From positions 124,001-188,000 of the forward strand of contig NZ_JACEZS010000006.1 in assembly GCF_014042365.1 (NCBI RefSeq): a DNA stretch of 64,000 bases. Direction: 5' to 3'. The notes under the pieces were generated by a model. That model was not told the DNA's origin. It ran no database searches and saw only the letters and a list, made by a program, of their open reading frames with translations. The translations under genes were made by a program, and so were the position numbers. The DNA is from Rugamonas fusca (GTDB lineage: Bacteria; Pseudomonadota; Gammaproteobacteria; Burkholderiales; Burkholderiaceae_D). How positions within the stretch are numbered: position 1 is the first letter of the stretch; every line of letters starts with the position of its first letter. This document shows, in pieces, positions 1 through 8,511 of this stretch.

Positions 1-3000
1 GCGATCTGGTCGGTGGACAGACCGGCGATCTGGCGCGTCGTCAAGGCCGCGATGTCGGCCGTGCTCAAGGTGGCGAACTGGTCGGTAGTGAGGGCCGCCA
101 TCTGGTCCGTCGTCAGGGCCGCCACCTGGCTGGTCTTGAGGGCGGCGATGTCGGCCAGTTCGATGGCCGCCACCTGGTCGGTCGTCAGGGCGGCCAGCTG
201 GGTCGGCGTCAAGGCGCGGAACTGGGCCGACGTCAGCCACACGATCTCGGCCGTCGTGAGGGCGGCCACCTGGTCGCTGGTGAGGGCGGCCACTTGCACG
301 GTCGTCAAGCCGGTCAGCGCGGCCAGCGACAGCGAGGCGATCTGGTCGGTCGTGAGGGCAGCGATGGCGGCCGTCGAGAACGAGGCCAGCGTGGCCAGCG
401 CGGCCAGCTGGCTGCTGCTCAGGGCCGCTTTCTGGACCGGCGTGAGGGCGGCGATTTCCTGGGTGCTCAGGGCGCCCATCTGGGCCGTGCTCAGGGCGGC
501 GATCTGGTCGGTCGTCAGCGCGGCCAGCTGGGCGGTGCGCAGGTTGGCCATTTCCAGCGGCGTTAAGGCCGCCACCTGGTCCGTCGTCAGCGACGGGATG
601 GCCTGCGTGCCCAGCGCCCGCAGCAGCGTGCTGCTCAAGGCCCGCAACTGGTCGGTGGTGAGCGCGGCCAGCTGGTCGCTGTTCAAGGCGGCCATCTGGC
701 TGCTCTTGAGGGCGTTCAAGTCCACCGTGTTGAGCGTGGCCAGCTGGTCGGTGGTGAAGGCGGCCAACTGGCGCGTGGTGAAGGCGGCCAGCGCGGCCGC
801 GCTCAGGCCGTCGAGCTGGGTGCTGCTCAGGTTGGCCACTTGCAGCGTGGTCAAGGACGCCACCTCGGCCGTGGTCAGCGCGGCCAGCTGGTTGCTGTGC
901 AGCGCGGCCAGCTGGTCCGTGCCCAGCGCGGCCACCTGGCGCGTGCTCAGCGCCACCAGGTCGCCGATGCGGATGGCGCCGATCTGGTCGCTGTTGAGGG
1001 CGGCGATGGCGCTGGTGGACAGGGCCCGGATCTGGGCCGTGGCCAGCACGCCGATCTGGTCGGTCGTCAAGCCCGGCATTTGCAGGCTGCCCAGGGCGGC
1101 GATCTGGCTGCTGAGCAAACTGGCGAAGTCGGCCGTGCTCATCGTGGCCAGCTGGTCGGTGCTGAGCGAGGCGATCTGCTTGCTGCTCAAGCCCGTCAAG
1201 CCCGTCAGCGCGATGATCTGGTCGCTGCTGAGCGCCTGCACCTGGTCCGTGGTCAGTGCCCGGATTTCGGCCGAGGTGAACGCGGCCAGCTGGGCCGTCG
1301 TCATGGCGACGATCTGACTGGTGCTCAGGCTGGCCAGCTGGCTGGTCTTGAGGTAGGGGATGTCGCGCGTTTCGATGGCGGCGATGCTGTCGGTCGACAA
1401 CTGGGCCAGGGTGGCCGTGGCCAGCGCCTGCAACTGGGCGCTGCCCAGTGCCACGATCTGGTCCGTGCCCAGCGCCAGGGCCTGGTCGCTGGTCAGGGCG
1501 GCGATCTGGCGCGTTTGCAGCGCGGCCACGTCGGCCGTGTTCAGGGTGGCCACCTGGTCCGTGCTCAGGGCCTGGATCTGGCGCGTGGTCAGGGCCGTCA
1601 GGGTCTTCAGGGCGTCCAGCTGGCTGCTCGACAGGGCGGCCACCTGGTCAGTGGTGAGGGCGGCCGTCTCGGCCGAGGTCAGGGCCGCCGCCTGCGCCGT
1701 CGTCAGCGCGGCGATCTGGTCCGTGCTCAGCTTGTTGAGCTGGTTGCTGGCCAGCGCCGCCACGTCGCGCGTTTCGATCGCCGCCACCTGGTCGGTGGTG
1801 AGGGCGGCCATGGCGTCCGAATTCAGGGCCCGCCACTGGGCCGTGCTGAGCGCGACGATCTGGTCCGTGTTGAGGGCGCGGATCTGGTCGGAATTGAGCA
1901 CGGCCAGCTGGGCGGCGGCCAGCGTGCCCAGGCTGCGGGTGGACAGGCTGGCCAGCTGGTCGGTCGTGAAGGCGCCGATCTGGCGGCTCGACAGGCCGGC
2001 CAGCGAGCTCAGCGCGCCCAGCTGGTCGGTGGTCAAGGCGCCGATCTGGTCCGTCGTCAGCCCGGCGATGGTGGCGCTGCCCAGGGCGGCGAACTGGGCC
2101 GTCGTGAGGGCGGCCAGGTGGTCGGTGGCCAGGCCCGCCAGTTGCGTCGAGCGCAGCGCCGTGATGTCGCGCGTCTCGATCTGGCCGATCTGGTCCGTCG
2201 TCAGCAGGTTCAGGGTGGCCGTCGGCAGGCTGCCCACCTGGGCCGCCGTCAGGGCGATCAACTGGTCGCTGGTCAGGGCCACCAGCTGCGGGCCGTTCAG
2301 GGCCGCCAGCTGGCTGCTGCCAAGGGCGGCCACGGCGCGCGTTTCCAGCGTGGCCACCTGGTCGGTGGTGAGCACGCCGATCTGGGCACTGCCCAGCGGC
2401 GCCAGTGACGGCAAGGCGGCGAGCTGGTCGCTGCTCAGCACGGGCAGCAAGTCAGTGCGGAGCGCGGCCAGGTCGGCGCTGCTCAGGGCGGCCATCTGGG
2501 CCGTCGTCACGGCCGTCAGCTGGGCCGTCGTCAGGGCATTGATCTGGCGCGTGTCGAGCACGGCGAAGTCGCGCGTCTCCAGCGCCGCCACCTGGTCGGT
2601 GGTCAGCAGGGACAGGCTGGCCGTGTTCAGTGCGCCCACCTGCAGCGAGGACAGGGCCACGATCTGGTCCGTCGTCAGCGCGTCGAGCTGGAAGTCTTGC
2701 AAGGCTGCCAGTTGCAGGCTGTTCAGGCTGGCAACCTGACGGGTCGCCATGGTGGCCAGCTGGTCCGTCGTGAGCACTTGCATCTGGGCCGAACCGAGCG
2801 GGGCGAGCGAACTGAGGGCGGCGATCTGGTCGCTGCTGAGCAGGGGAATCTGGTCCGTCGTCAGGGCCGCCACCTCGTTGCTGCGCAAGGCGGCGCTTTG
2901 CTGGGTGGTCAGCGCCACCACCTGGATCGCCGTCAGGGCGGCCACCTGGGCGCTGTTCAGCCAGACCAGATCACGCGTCTCGATGGCCGCCAGCTGGTCG

Positions 3001-3677
3001 GTCGACAGGCCGGCCAGGCTCTGGGTGGCCAGGCTGGCTACCTGGGTCGTGTTCAGGCCCGCCACCTGGTCGGTGGTCAGGGCCAGCAACTGGGCCGGGG
3101 TGAGGGCGTTGATCTGGCTGGTCAGCAGCTGGGCCACGGCGCTCGTGGCCAGCGACGTCAGCTGGTCGCTGCCCAGGGCGGCGATGGCCACCGTGTTCAA
3201 GGCGCGCAGCTGGACCGAATTCATGGCGGCCAGCTGGTCGCTGGACAGGCCGGCGGCCTGGTCCGAGCCCAGCACGGCCACCTGGTTCGTTTGCAAGGCC
3301 CGCACGTCATCGGTGCGCAAGGCCGCCACCTGGCTGGACACGAGCGCGCGCAACTGGTCGCTGCGCAGGGCCTGGGTTTCGGCCGTGGTCAGGACCGGCA
3401 GCTGGTCGGTGCGCAAGGCTGTCGTCTGGGCGGTGCTCAGTCCCCCTACTTGCTGGGGCAGCAGGGTGGGTAACTGGTCGGTGGTGAGCGCGGCGATATT
3501 GTCCGTGCTCAGCGCCAGCAACTGGGTGCTGGTGAGCAGGCGCAACTGGCTGCTGCTCAGCACTTGCAGCTGGTCCGAGTTCAGGGCCTGCATGTCCTCG
3601 GTCGACAATAGGGCGATCTGATCGCTGCGCAAGGCGGCGATCTGGTCAGTCGTAAAGTCAGTGATGATAGACGTCAT
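1..3677 (-). CDS. Giant octapeptide-repeat protein (5' part; continues beyond the left edge)
   Basis: Reading on the minus strand from ATG at 3677 there is no stop for 1,225 codons, up to the window edge. A GGGAGAAG ribosome site lies about 5 bases before the ATG. The product opens MTSIITDFTTDQIAAL and is then almost entirely an 8-residue unit with consensus A-A-L-T-T-D-Q-I/L/V (about 150 units). No signal peptide, Cys or globular domain is visible in this part. The unit starts with a T-x-D-Q pattern resembling a helix-capping box followed by a short hydrophobic stretch, so a solenoid of very short helices is my structural guess; a beta-solenoid is the alternative. It follows fliR by 82 bases on the same strand, so co-transcription with the export genes is possible. 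Function is not recognised; a secreted or surface repeat protein is inference only. Confidence 0.85.
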   Translation of the reverse strand, partial: MTSIITDFTTDQIAALRSDQIALLSTEDMQALNSDQLQVLSSSQLRLLTSTQLLALSTDNIAALTTDQLPTLLPQQVGGLSTAQTTALRTDQLPVLTTAETQALRSDQLRALVSSQVAALRTDDVRALQTNQVAVLGSDQAAGLSSDQLAAMNSVQLRALNTVAIAALGSDQLTSLATSAVAQLLTSQINALTPAQLLALTTDQVAGLNTTQVASLATQSLAGLSTDQLAAIETRDLVWLNSAQVAALTAIQVVALTTQQSAALRSNEVAALTTDQIPLLSSDQIAALSSLAPLGSAQMQVLTTDQLATMATRQVASLNSLQLAALQDFQLDALTTDQIVALSSLQVGALNTASLSLLTTDQVAALETRDFAVLDTRQINALTTAQLTAVTTAQMAALSSADLAALRTDLLPVLSSDQLAALPSLAPLGSAQIGVLTTDQVATLETRAVAALGSSQLAALNGPQLVALTSDQLIALTAAQVGSLPTATLNLLTTDQIGQIETRDITALRSTQLAGLATDHLAALTTAQFAALGSATIAGLTTDQIGALTTDQLGALSSLAGLSSRQIGAFTTDQLASLSTRSLGTLAAAQLAVLNSDQIRALNTDQIVALSTAQWRALNSDAMAALTTDQVAAIETRDVAALASNQLNKLSTDQIAALTTAQAAALTSAETAALTTDQVAALSSSQLDALKTLTALTTRQIQALSTDQVATLNTADVAALQTRQIAALTSDQALALGTDQIVALGSAQLQALATATLAQLSTDSIAAIETRDIPYLKTSQLASLSTSQIVAMTTAQLAAFTSAEIRALTTDQVQALSSDQIIALTGLTGLSSKQIASLSTDQLATMSTADFASLLSSQIAALGSLQMPGLTTDQIGVLATAQIRALSTSAIAALNSDQIGAIRIGDLVALSTRQVAALGTDQLAALHSNQLAALTTAEVASLTTLQVANLSSTQLDGLSAAALAAFTTRQLAAFTTDQLATLNTVDLNALKSSQMAALNSDQLAALTTDQLRALSSTLLRALGTQAIPSLTTDQVAALTPLEMANLRTAQLAALTTDQIAALSTAQMGALSTQEIAALTPVQKAALSSSQLAALATLASFSTAAIAALTTDQIASLSLAALTGLTTVQVAALTSDQVAALTTAEIVWLTSAQFRALTPTQLAALTTDQVAAIELADIAALKTSQVAALTTDQMAALTTDQFATLSTADIAALTTRQIAGLSTDQI
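150..3380 (-). repeat. 402/408-base higher-order repeat inside the giant gene
   Basis: Equivalent codons of a marker octad (ETRD or its variant) fall at 3378, 2970, 2568, 2166, 1764, 1362, 960, 552 and 150. The steps are 408, 402, 402, 402, 402, 402, 408 and 402. A 402-base unit is sixteen octads plus a six-residue insert (such as SSLAPL) in the eighth octad; a 408-base unit is seventeen plain octads. The conserved positions of ETRD, the insert and TTDQ show growth by duplication of a block of about 134 residues, not by single octads alone. Confidence 0.9.
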
Positions 3678-3759
3678 GCCGCTTCTCCCGGTATTCTCCA
3701 TGATACTATTTTGCTTGCCTCATGGAAACCTAATTGTCGTGTCTGGCTATTGATTTTCG

Positions 3760-4599
3760 CTATGGCCGCGGTGGCGGCGCCAACGGCGATGTTGGCGTCC
3801 TGACCACGTCGTGCCGTTGCGACCACGTGCGCGGCATGAGCCGGGCCCGTTCAATACCTTCCAAAAACAGGTTCTGCATGGGTGTCGCCAGGTAGGGGAG
3901 AGACATGGCGACGACCAGCAGACCTACACCCAAGGTGACCGGAAATCCGATCCCGAACAAATTCAGTTGCGGCGCGGCCCGTGTCAGGATGCCCAGCGCC
4001 ACGTTGGTAATCAGTAAAGCGGCCACGATCGGCAGCGACAGCTGCACCCCGGTGCTGAAGATGATGGCGCCCCAGTCGGCCAGCTGCTTGAAGCCGCCGC
4101 CATACAGGGGCCGGGCCGACACGGGCAGGCTGCTGAAACTCTCCACCAGGGCCGACAGCAGCACGTGATGGGCGTTGACGGCCAAAAAACCCATGGTGGC
4201 CACCAGCGCCAGGAACTGGCTGATGGCCGACGAGCGGCCCTGGGTGTTGGGGTCGAAGAACGTGGCGAACCCCAGGCCCATGGTCAGGCTGCTGATCTCG
4301 CCCGCCATTTCCACGGCCGCGAACACGATGCGGATGGCAAAGCCCATCGCCAGCCCCACCAGCAACTCCTGCGCCAGGATCAGCAGCCCGGCCAGCGACA
4401 GCGGATCGGTGGCCGGCAGCGCCGGCACGGCCGGCGCCACGATCAGCGCCAGCAGCACGCCCAGCCCCACCTTGACGCTGACGGGCACGGCCGAATTGCC
4501 AAACACGGGCGCGGCCGCGATCAAGCCCAGGATGCGCGTGAGCGGCCACAGCAGCGCGGCGATCCACGTGTTCATCTCGGCCGTGGTCAGCGTGATCAT
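3760..4599 (-). CDS. fliR: Flagellar export gate protein FliR
   Basis: FliR is an inner-membrane component of the flagellar type III export gate, forming a helical assembly with FliP and FliQ. The 279-residue product has the family layout: successive hydrophobic segments from residue 10 on, the conserved FFDPNTQ stretch near 110, and a C-terminal membrane segment followed by a polar tail. The tail, rich in Pro and Arg after residue 255, is longer than needed for the core. ATG at 4599. It is the last of the fliLMNOPQR run, 36 bases after fliQ, and is followed on the same strand by the giant repeat gene. Confidence 0.95.
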   Translation of the reverse strand: MITLTTAEMNTWIAALLWPLTRILGLIAAAPVFGNSAVPVSVKVGLGVLLALIVAPAVPALPATDPLSLAGLLILAQELLVGLAMGFAIRIVFAAVEMAGEISSLTMGLGFATFFDPNTQGRSSAISQFLALVATMGFLAVNAHHVLLSALVESFSSLPVSARPLYGGGFKQLADWGAIIFSTGVQLSLPIVAALLITNVALGILTRAAPQLNLFGIGFPVTLGVGLLVVAMSLPYLATPMQNLFLEGIERARLMPRTWSQRHDVVRTPTSPLAPPPRP

Positions 4600-4635
4600 G
4601 CGCCACCGCCCGCGCTCAGGATCGGCATGGCGGCC

Positions 4636-4905
4636 TCAACCCACGAGGCCCGGGATGCCGCCGAACACTTCGCGCATGTAATCGAGCATCACGGCCAGCA
4701 TCCACGGCCCGGCCACCACCAGCGCGACAAAAATGCCGACCAGCTTGGGGATGAACGACAGCGTGGCCTCGTTGATCTGGGTGGCGGCCTGGAAAATGCT
4801 CACCACCAGGCCGATGATCAGGGCCACCAGCAGCAGCGGGGCGGCGATCATCAAGGTCACCTCCATCGCGTGGCGGCCCATGGTCATGACGGATTCCGGA
4901 GTCAT
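4636..4905 (-). CDS. fliQ: Flagellar export gate protein FliQ
   Basis: FliQ is a small two-helix membrane protein of the flagellar export gate. The 89-residue product matches the family length and its pattern: MTPESVMTMGRHAMEV at the start, a first membrane segment at about 15-40 ending in VSIFQAATQINEATL, and a second at about 52-75. ATG at 4905 is 12 bases beyond the fliP stop, consistent with translational coupling in the fliOPQR cluster. Confidence 0.96.
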   Translation of the reverse strand: MTPESVMTMGRHAMEVTLMIAAPLLLVALIIGLVVSIFQAATQINEATLSFIPKLVGIFVALVVAGPWMLAVMLDYMREVFGGIPGLVG

Positions 4906-4917
4906 CGCGGCGCCTCG

Positions 4918-5688
4918 TCAGTAAAAACTCTGGGACAGCGAGCCCAGCAGCAACTGCCAGCCATCGACCAGCACGAACAGCATCAGCTTGAACGGCAGCG
5001 AAATGACGGCCGGCGACATCATCATCATGCCCATCGACATCAGCACCGACGCCACCACCATGTCGATGATGAGGAAGGGGATGAAGATGGCGAAACCGAT
5101 CTGGAACGCCGTCTTCAGTTCGCTGGTGACGAAGGCCGGGATCAGGACCCGCAGCGGCACGTCCTCCGGTCCCTGCAGGGCCGGGGTGCGCGACAGCTTG
5201 ACGAACAGGGCCAGGTCAGCCTGGCGCGTCTGCTTCATCATGAAATCCTTGAGCGGGGCCACGCCCTTGTCCATCGCCTGTCCCATGGTGATCTTGTTTT
5301 CCTGCAAAGGCTGGTAGGCTTCCGTATAAATCCGGTCGAACACGGGGCCCATCACGAACAGGGTCAGGAACAGGGCCAGCCCCACCATCACCTGGTTCGG
5401 GGGCGCCGACTGGGTGCCCATGGCCTGGCGCAGCAGCGACAGCACGATGATGATGCGGGTGAAGCTGGTCATCATCAGCAGCGCGGCCGGGATGAACGAC
5501 AGCGCCGTCATCAGCAGCATGGTCTGGATCGGCAGCGTGTAGCTGGTGCCGCCGCCCGGCGCCGGGCTGCTGATGAAGGCCGGGATGCCCGGTTCGGCCG
5601 CCGCCCACAGCGGCAGGGCCAGGGCGGCCAGGGTGAGCAGCCACTTGCAGGCCGTGGCCGGCGTCAGGCCGCCTTGCTTATTTACCAT
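4918..5688 (-). CDS. fliP: Flagellar export gate protein FliP
   Basis: FliP forms the core ring of the flagellar export gate in the inner membrane. The 256-residue protein has a cleavable signal peptide (about residues 1-31, ending near WAAAEPG), as FliP usually does. It then shows family blocks such as [34 protein letters not shown] and the C-terminal [16 protein letters not shown] at 5688 overlaps the end of fliO by 11 bases, suggesting coupled translation. Confidence 0.97.
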   Translation of the reverse strand: MVNKQGGLTPATACKWLLTLAALALPLWAAAEPGIPAFISSPAPGGGTSYTLPIQTMLLMTALSFIPAALLMMTSFTRIIIVLSLLRQAMGTQSAPPNQVMVGLALFLTLFVMGPVFDRIYTEAYQPLQENKITMGQAMDKGVAPLKDFMMKQTRQADLALFVKLSRTPALQGPEDVPLRVLIPAFVTSELKTAFQIGFAIFIPFLIIDMVVASVLMSMGMMMMSPAVISLPFKLMLFVLVDGWQLLLGSLSQSFY

Positions 5689-6337
5689 TACGTTTATCTA
5701 TCGTGTGTTTGAGCCACTCGGCGAACTGGGCGCCGGGCAGGGCGGGCGTGGCCACGGCGTCGTCGGCCGGGTCGTGCGGCTGGCGCGGCATGGTGGCCAG
5801 CGCGTTCATGCGGCCAGGCGAGGCGCCCACCACGATCCACTGTTCGCCCACTTCCACCACCAGGATGCGTTCGCGCGCGCCCACGCTGAGCGCACCCACC
5901 AGGCGCACATGGGCGCCGCCGGTGATGGTCTTGGGACCGAAGCGCTTGAGCAGCCAGGCCGCGCCCACCAGCAGGGCCAGCACGAAACCGAGCGCGAAGA
6001 TGCTTTGCAGCAGGCCGCCCGTGGGCGACGGGGCCGGCGCCGGCAAGGTCATGGCCGGCAATGGCGCCGGACGGGGGGGCAAGGTGGCGGCGGGGCCGGG
6101 CGCTGGCGTGGCCGCGTCGGGCGCCGCTGGCTGGCTGGCCGCGGCCGCAGCGCCGATGGCCGCTGTGGCTGGCGTGGCCGGCGTGGCCGGCGCTGGCGTC
6201 GCCACCGTGGCTGCGGTGGCTGCGGTGGCTGGGGCCGCCGGTGCGGCGCCGATGGTGCCCGACACGCTGCGCTGGGCCTGCGCCGGAGCGGCGGCCAGCG
6301 CCGCCAACAGCAGGCCTAGGAGGAGGGCAGGTTTCAT
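5678..6337 (-). CDS. fliO: Flagellar export assembly protein FliO
   Basis: FliO helps assemble the FliP ring of the export gate. The 219-residue product has a signal-like N terminus ([21 protein letters not shown]), a long Ala/Pro/Thr-rich low-complexity stretch (about 25-95), one membrane segment near 110-130 ([19 protein letters not shown]) and the FliO cytoplasmic domain with [19 protein letters not shown]. The low-complexity linker is longer than in enteric FliO (about 100-120 residues in all). Its ATG directly abuts the fliN stop (TAAATG). Confidence 0.92.
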   Translation of the reverse strand: MKPALLLGLLLAALAAAPAQAQRSVSGTIGAAPAAPATAATAATVATPAPATPATPATAAIGAAAAASQPAAPDAATPAPGPAATLPPRPAPLPAMTLPAPAPSPTGGLLQSIFALGFVLALLVGAAWLLKRFGPKTITGGAHVRLVGALSVGARERILVVEVGEQWIVVGASPGRMNALATMPRQPHDPADDAVATPALPGAQFAEWLKHTIDKRNGK

Positions 6338-6757
6338 TTATTTATTGAGTTTGCGTATGCGTTCGGACGGCGTGATGATGTCGGTCAGGCGGATACCGAA
6401 CTTGTCGTTCACCACCACCACCTCGCCCTGGGCGATCAGGCAGCCGTTCACGAGCACGTCCATCGGCTCGCCGGCCAGGCCGTCCAGTTCCACCACCGAA
6501 CCCTGGGCCAGTTGCAGCAGATTCTTGATGGCGATCTTGGTGCGCCCCAGTTCCACCGTCAGCTGGACCGGGATATCGAGGATGAAATCGATATCGTTGT
6601 GGGTTTCCGTCTTGCTTTGTTGTTTGGAAAAATCCTGGAACACGGCGGCCGTGGCGGCCTGCTGGTTCTGCAGCGCCTCGGCCTCGGCCTTGGCCTGCTC
6701 GGCGATCGCGGCGCCCCAATCGTCATCCAAGCTTTGATCGTCTTGATTATCCGACAT
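6338..6757 (-). CDS. fliN: Flagellar motor switch protein FliN
   Basis: FliN is a C-ring component that, with FliM, forms the base of the rotor and docks FliH. The 139-residue product has a variable acidic/Ala-rich N terminus (1-50) and a C-terminal SpoA domain (about 60-135) with DIPVQLTVELGRTKIAIKNLL and GSVVELDGLAGEPMDVLVNG. A strong ribosome site (AGGAGAG) precedes ATG 6757. It lies 35 bases after fliM. Confidence 0.96.
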   Translation of the reverse strand: MSDNQDDQSLDDDWGAAIAEQAKAEAEALQNQQAATAAVFQDFSKQQSKTETHNDIDFILDIPVQLTVELGRTKIAIKNLLQLAQGSVVELDGLAGEPMDVLVNGCLIAQGEVVVVNDKFGIRLTDIITPSERIRKLNK

Positions 6758-6792
6758 GTTTCTCTCCTGTGTAGCTAGGGTCGCTGGACCAC

Positions 6793-7773
6793 TTATTTGA
6801 TGTTATCGGCATTGGCCAGCAATTTCTCAACCTTGAGCGCGTATTGTCCGTTCAATACGCCGTAACTGCAATCCATGACGGGCACGCCATCGACCGTGGC
6901 CGAGATCATTTCCGGGATGTTCAGGGGGATGATGTCGCCCACCCGCATGTTGAGGATTTCATCAAACGACACGCGGGCCGTGCCCAGCGAGGCCACCAGT
7001 TCCACTTCCGCGATCTGGATCTGCTGCGTCATCAAACGGATCCAGCGCTTGTCCACTTCCAGCGCCTCGCCCTGCAGGCTGGAGGTGAGCGCGTCGCGGA
7101 TCGGCTCGATCATGGAGTAGGGCATGCAGAAGTGGATCTGGCCCGACACGGAACCCAGTTCCACCGTGAAGGTGGACGCTACCACCACCTCGTTGGGGGT
7201 GGCGATGTTGGCGAACTGGGTGTTCATCTCGGAACGGATGTATTCGAACTCGACCGGGTAGACCGGCTCCCACGACTTGGTGTAAGCCTCGAACACGATG
7301 TCGAGGATGCGCAGGATGATGCGCTGCTCGGTCTGGGTGAAATCGCGGCCCTCGACCCGGGTGTGGAAGCGGCCATCGCCGCCGAACAGGTTATCGACCA
7401 GCAGGAACACCAGGCCCGGATCGAACACCATCAGGGCCGTGCCGCGCAGCGGCTTCATGTGCACCAGGTTGAGGTTGGTGGGCACCACCAGGTTGCGGAT
7501 GAACTCGCTGTACTTGGACACCCGCACCGAGCCGACCGACACTTCGGCGCTGCGGCGCAGGAAATTGAACAGGCCGACGCGCAACAGGCGCGCGAAGCGC
7601 TCGTTGATGATCTCCAGCGTAGGCATCCGGCCGCGCACGATGCGCTCCTGGGTTGCCAGGTTGTAGGTTCTGACTCCCGCGACTTCTTCCGGCGCCTGCG
7701 CGTCGTCCTGATCGCCGTTGACGCCCTTTAACAGGGCATCGACTTCTTCCTGGGAGAGAAAATTATCGGCCAT
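6793..7773 (-). CDS. fliM: Flagellar motor switch protein FliM
   Basis: FliM is the switch protein that binds phosphorylated CheY and sets the rotation direction. The 326-residue product starts MADNFLSQEEVDALLKGV, the N-terminal CheY-P-binding motif. A central CheC-like domain and a C-terminal SpoA domain (about 250-320, ending NADNIK) follow. ATG 7773 is 7 bases after the fliL stop, so the two are translated together. Confidence 0.97.
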   Translation of the reverse strand: MADNFLSQEEVDALLKGVNGDQDDAQAPEEVAGVRTYNLATQERIVRGRMPTLEIINERFARLLRVGLFNFLRRSAEVSVGSVRVSKYSEFIRNLVVPTNLNLVHMKPLRGTALMVFDPGLVFLLVDNLFGGDGRFHTRVEGRDFTQTEQRIILRILDIVFEAYTKSWEPVYPVEFEYIRSEMNTQFANIATPNEVVVASTFTVELGSVSGQIHFCMPYSMIEPIRDALTSSLQGEALEVDKRWIRLMTQQIQIAEVELVASLGTARVSFDEILNMRVGDIIPLNIPEMISATVDGVPVMDCSYGVLNGQYALKVEKLLANADNIK

Positions 7774-7780
7774 GACAGTG

Positions 7781-8305
7781 TTACTGAATAATAAACGAGG
7801 TAAATAAAACGTCGGTCACGTCCTGCGGCTCGCCGTGTTCCTCGAACGGCTCCTTGACCTGGGCGATGATTTCCGCGCTCAGCTGCTTCTTGCCCTCGGG
7901 CGTGTTGATCTCCGACGCATGCTTGCCCGACAACAGCAACAATAAGCGGCTGCGCACCTTGGGCATGTTGTTCTTGATCAGCTCCACTTCCTCCAGGCCC
8001 GACACCTGCAGCGTGAACGCCAGTTGCAGGTATTGCTCGCCGCTATCCTCCGGCTGCAGGTTGACGGTGAACGGCTCGATCGGCACGAACACGGGCGGCC
8101 CGGCTTTGACTTGCTTGTGTTTGCCCTTGGCCGGCGCCGCCTCGTCCGCTTTCCCATGCAGGAAGAACCAGGCCGCGCCGCCGCCGATCCCACCCAGGGC
8201 CAGCACGGCCGCCACGATGATGATGATCAGCTTCTTCTTGCCGCCACCGCCAGCCGGTGCGGCATCCGCTTTGGGGTCAGCCTTCAATTTGGGATTCGCT
8301 TTCAA
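7781..8305 (-). CDS. fliL: Flagellar basal-body-associated protein FliL
   Basis: FliL is a single-pass inner-membrane protein that encircles and stabilises stators. The 174-residue protein has a Lys-rich N terminus (MKANPKLKADPKADAAP), one membrane segment at about 26-50 (KLIIIIVAAVLALGGIGGG...) and a periplasmic domain ending DVTDVLFTSFIIQ. The start used is TTG at 8305, with AAGG about 7 bases upstream; no in-frame ATG near it keeps the membrane segment, so the TTG call is reasonable but not certain. Confidence 0.9.
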   Translation of the reverse strand: MKANPKLKADPKADAAPAGGGGKKKLIIIIVAAVLALGGIGGGAAWFFLHGKADEAAPAKGKHKQVKAGPPVFVPIEPFTVNLQPEDSGEQYLQLAFTLQVSGLEEVELIKNNMPKVRSRLLLLLSGKHASEINTPEGKKQLSAEIIAQVKEPFEEHGEPQDVTDVLFTSFIIQ

Positions 8306-8452
8306 AATAAGCCTTGCATCGTGCGGTAGTGGTTCATGCCGTCATTATGTCATTATCGGGAAAGACTGCGCATCAGCATCTGTGGAAAAGAGGGCGGAAG
8401 CGGGCCTTGCTCGGCGTTTCCTTGATGAAACAGGCAACAATGCGCAGCACAA

Positions 8453-8492
8453 CGGGGACATGACACACTGGCTGGCGTGTGTCACGTCCCCG
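8453..8492. repeat. GGGGAC-ended inverted repeat between fliK and fliL
   Basis: Two 16-base arms, 8453-8468 and 8477-8492, are complementary except at one position and enclose an 8-base loop. The outer ends read CGGGGAC and GTCCCCG. It lies just beyond the fliK stop and before fliL, on a stretch with no gene, so it may end fliK transcripts. There is no T-run, and the same end motif recurs at two other intergenic palindromes in the window. Confidence 0.7.
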
Positions 8493-8511
8493 CAGGTTCG
8501 GGGTGGGGCGC

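Noticed and set aside
13-3621. Several long plus-strand open frames over the left 3.6 kb (up to about 520 codons).
   Set aside because: They are antisense readings of the octad repeat: a 24-base unit without stops in one frame repeats its stop-free status. They lack ribosome sites and protein-like composition.
1-3677. Regular 24-base spacing, CRISPR-like at first sight.
   Set aside because: The units are contiguous and degenerate with no unique spacers, and the minus strand codes through all of them.
6798-6806. GCCGATAA, a sigma-28 -10 box, in the fliM 3' end; the same string also occurs at the fliM start.
   Set aside because: Both are coding (ADN codons) and neither has a matching -35 at 11 bases.
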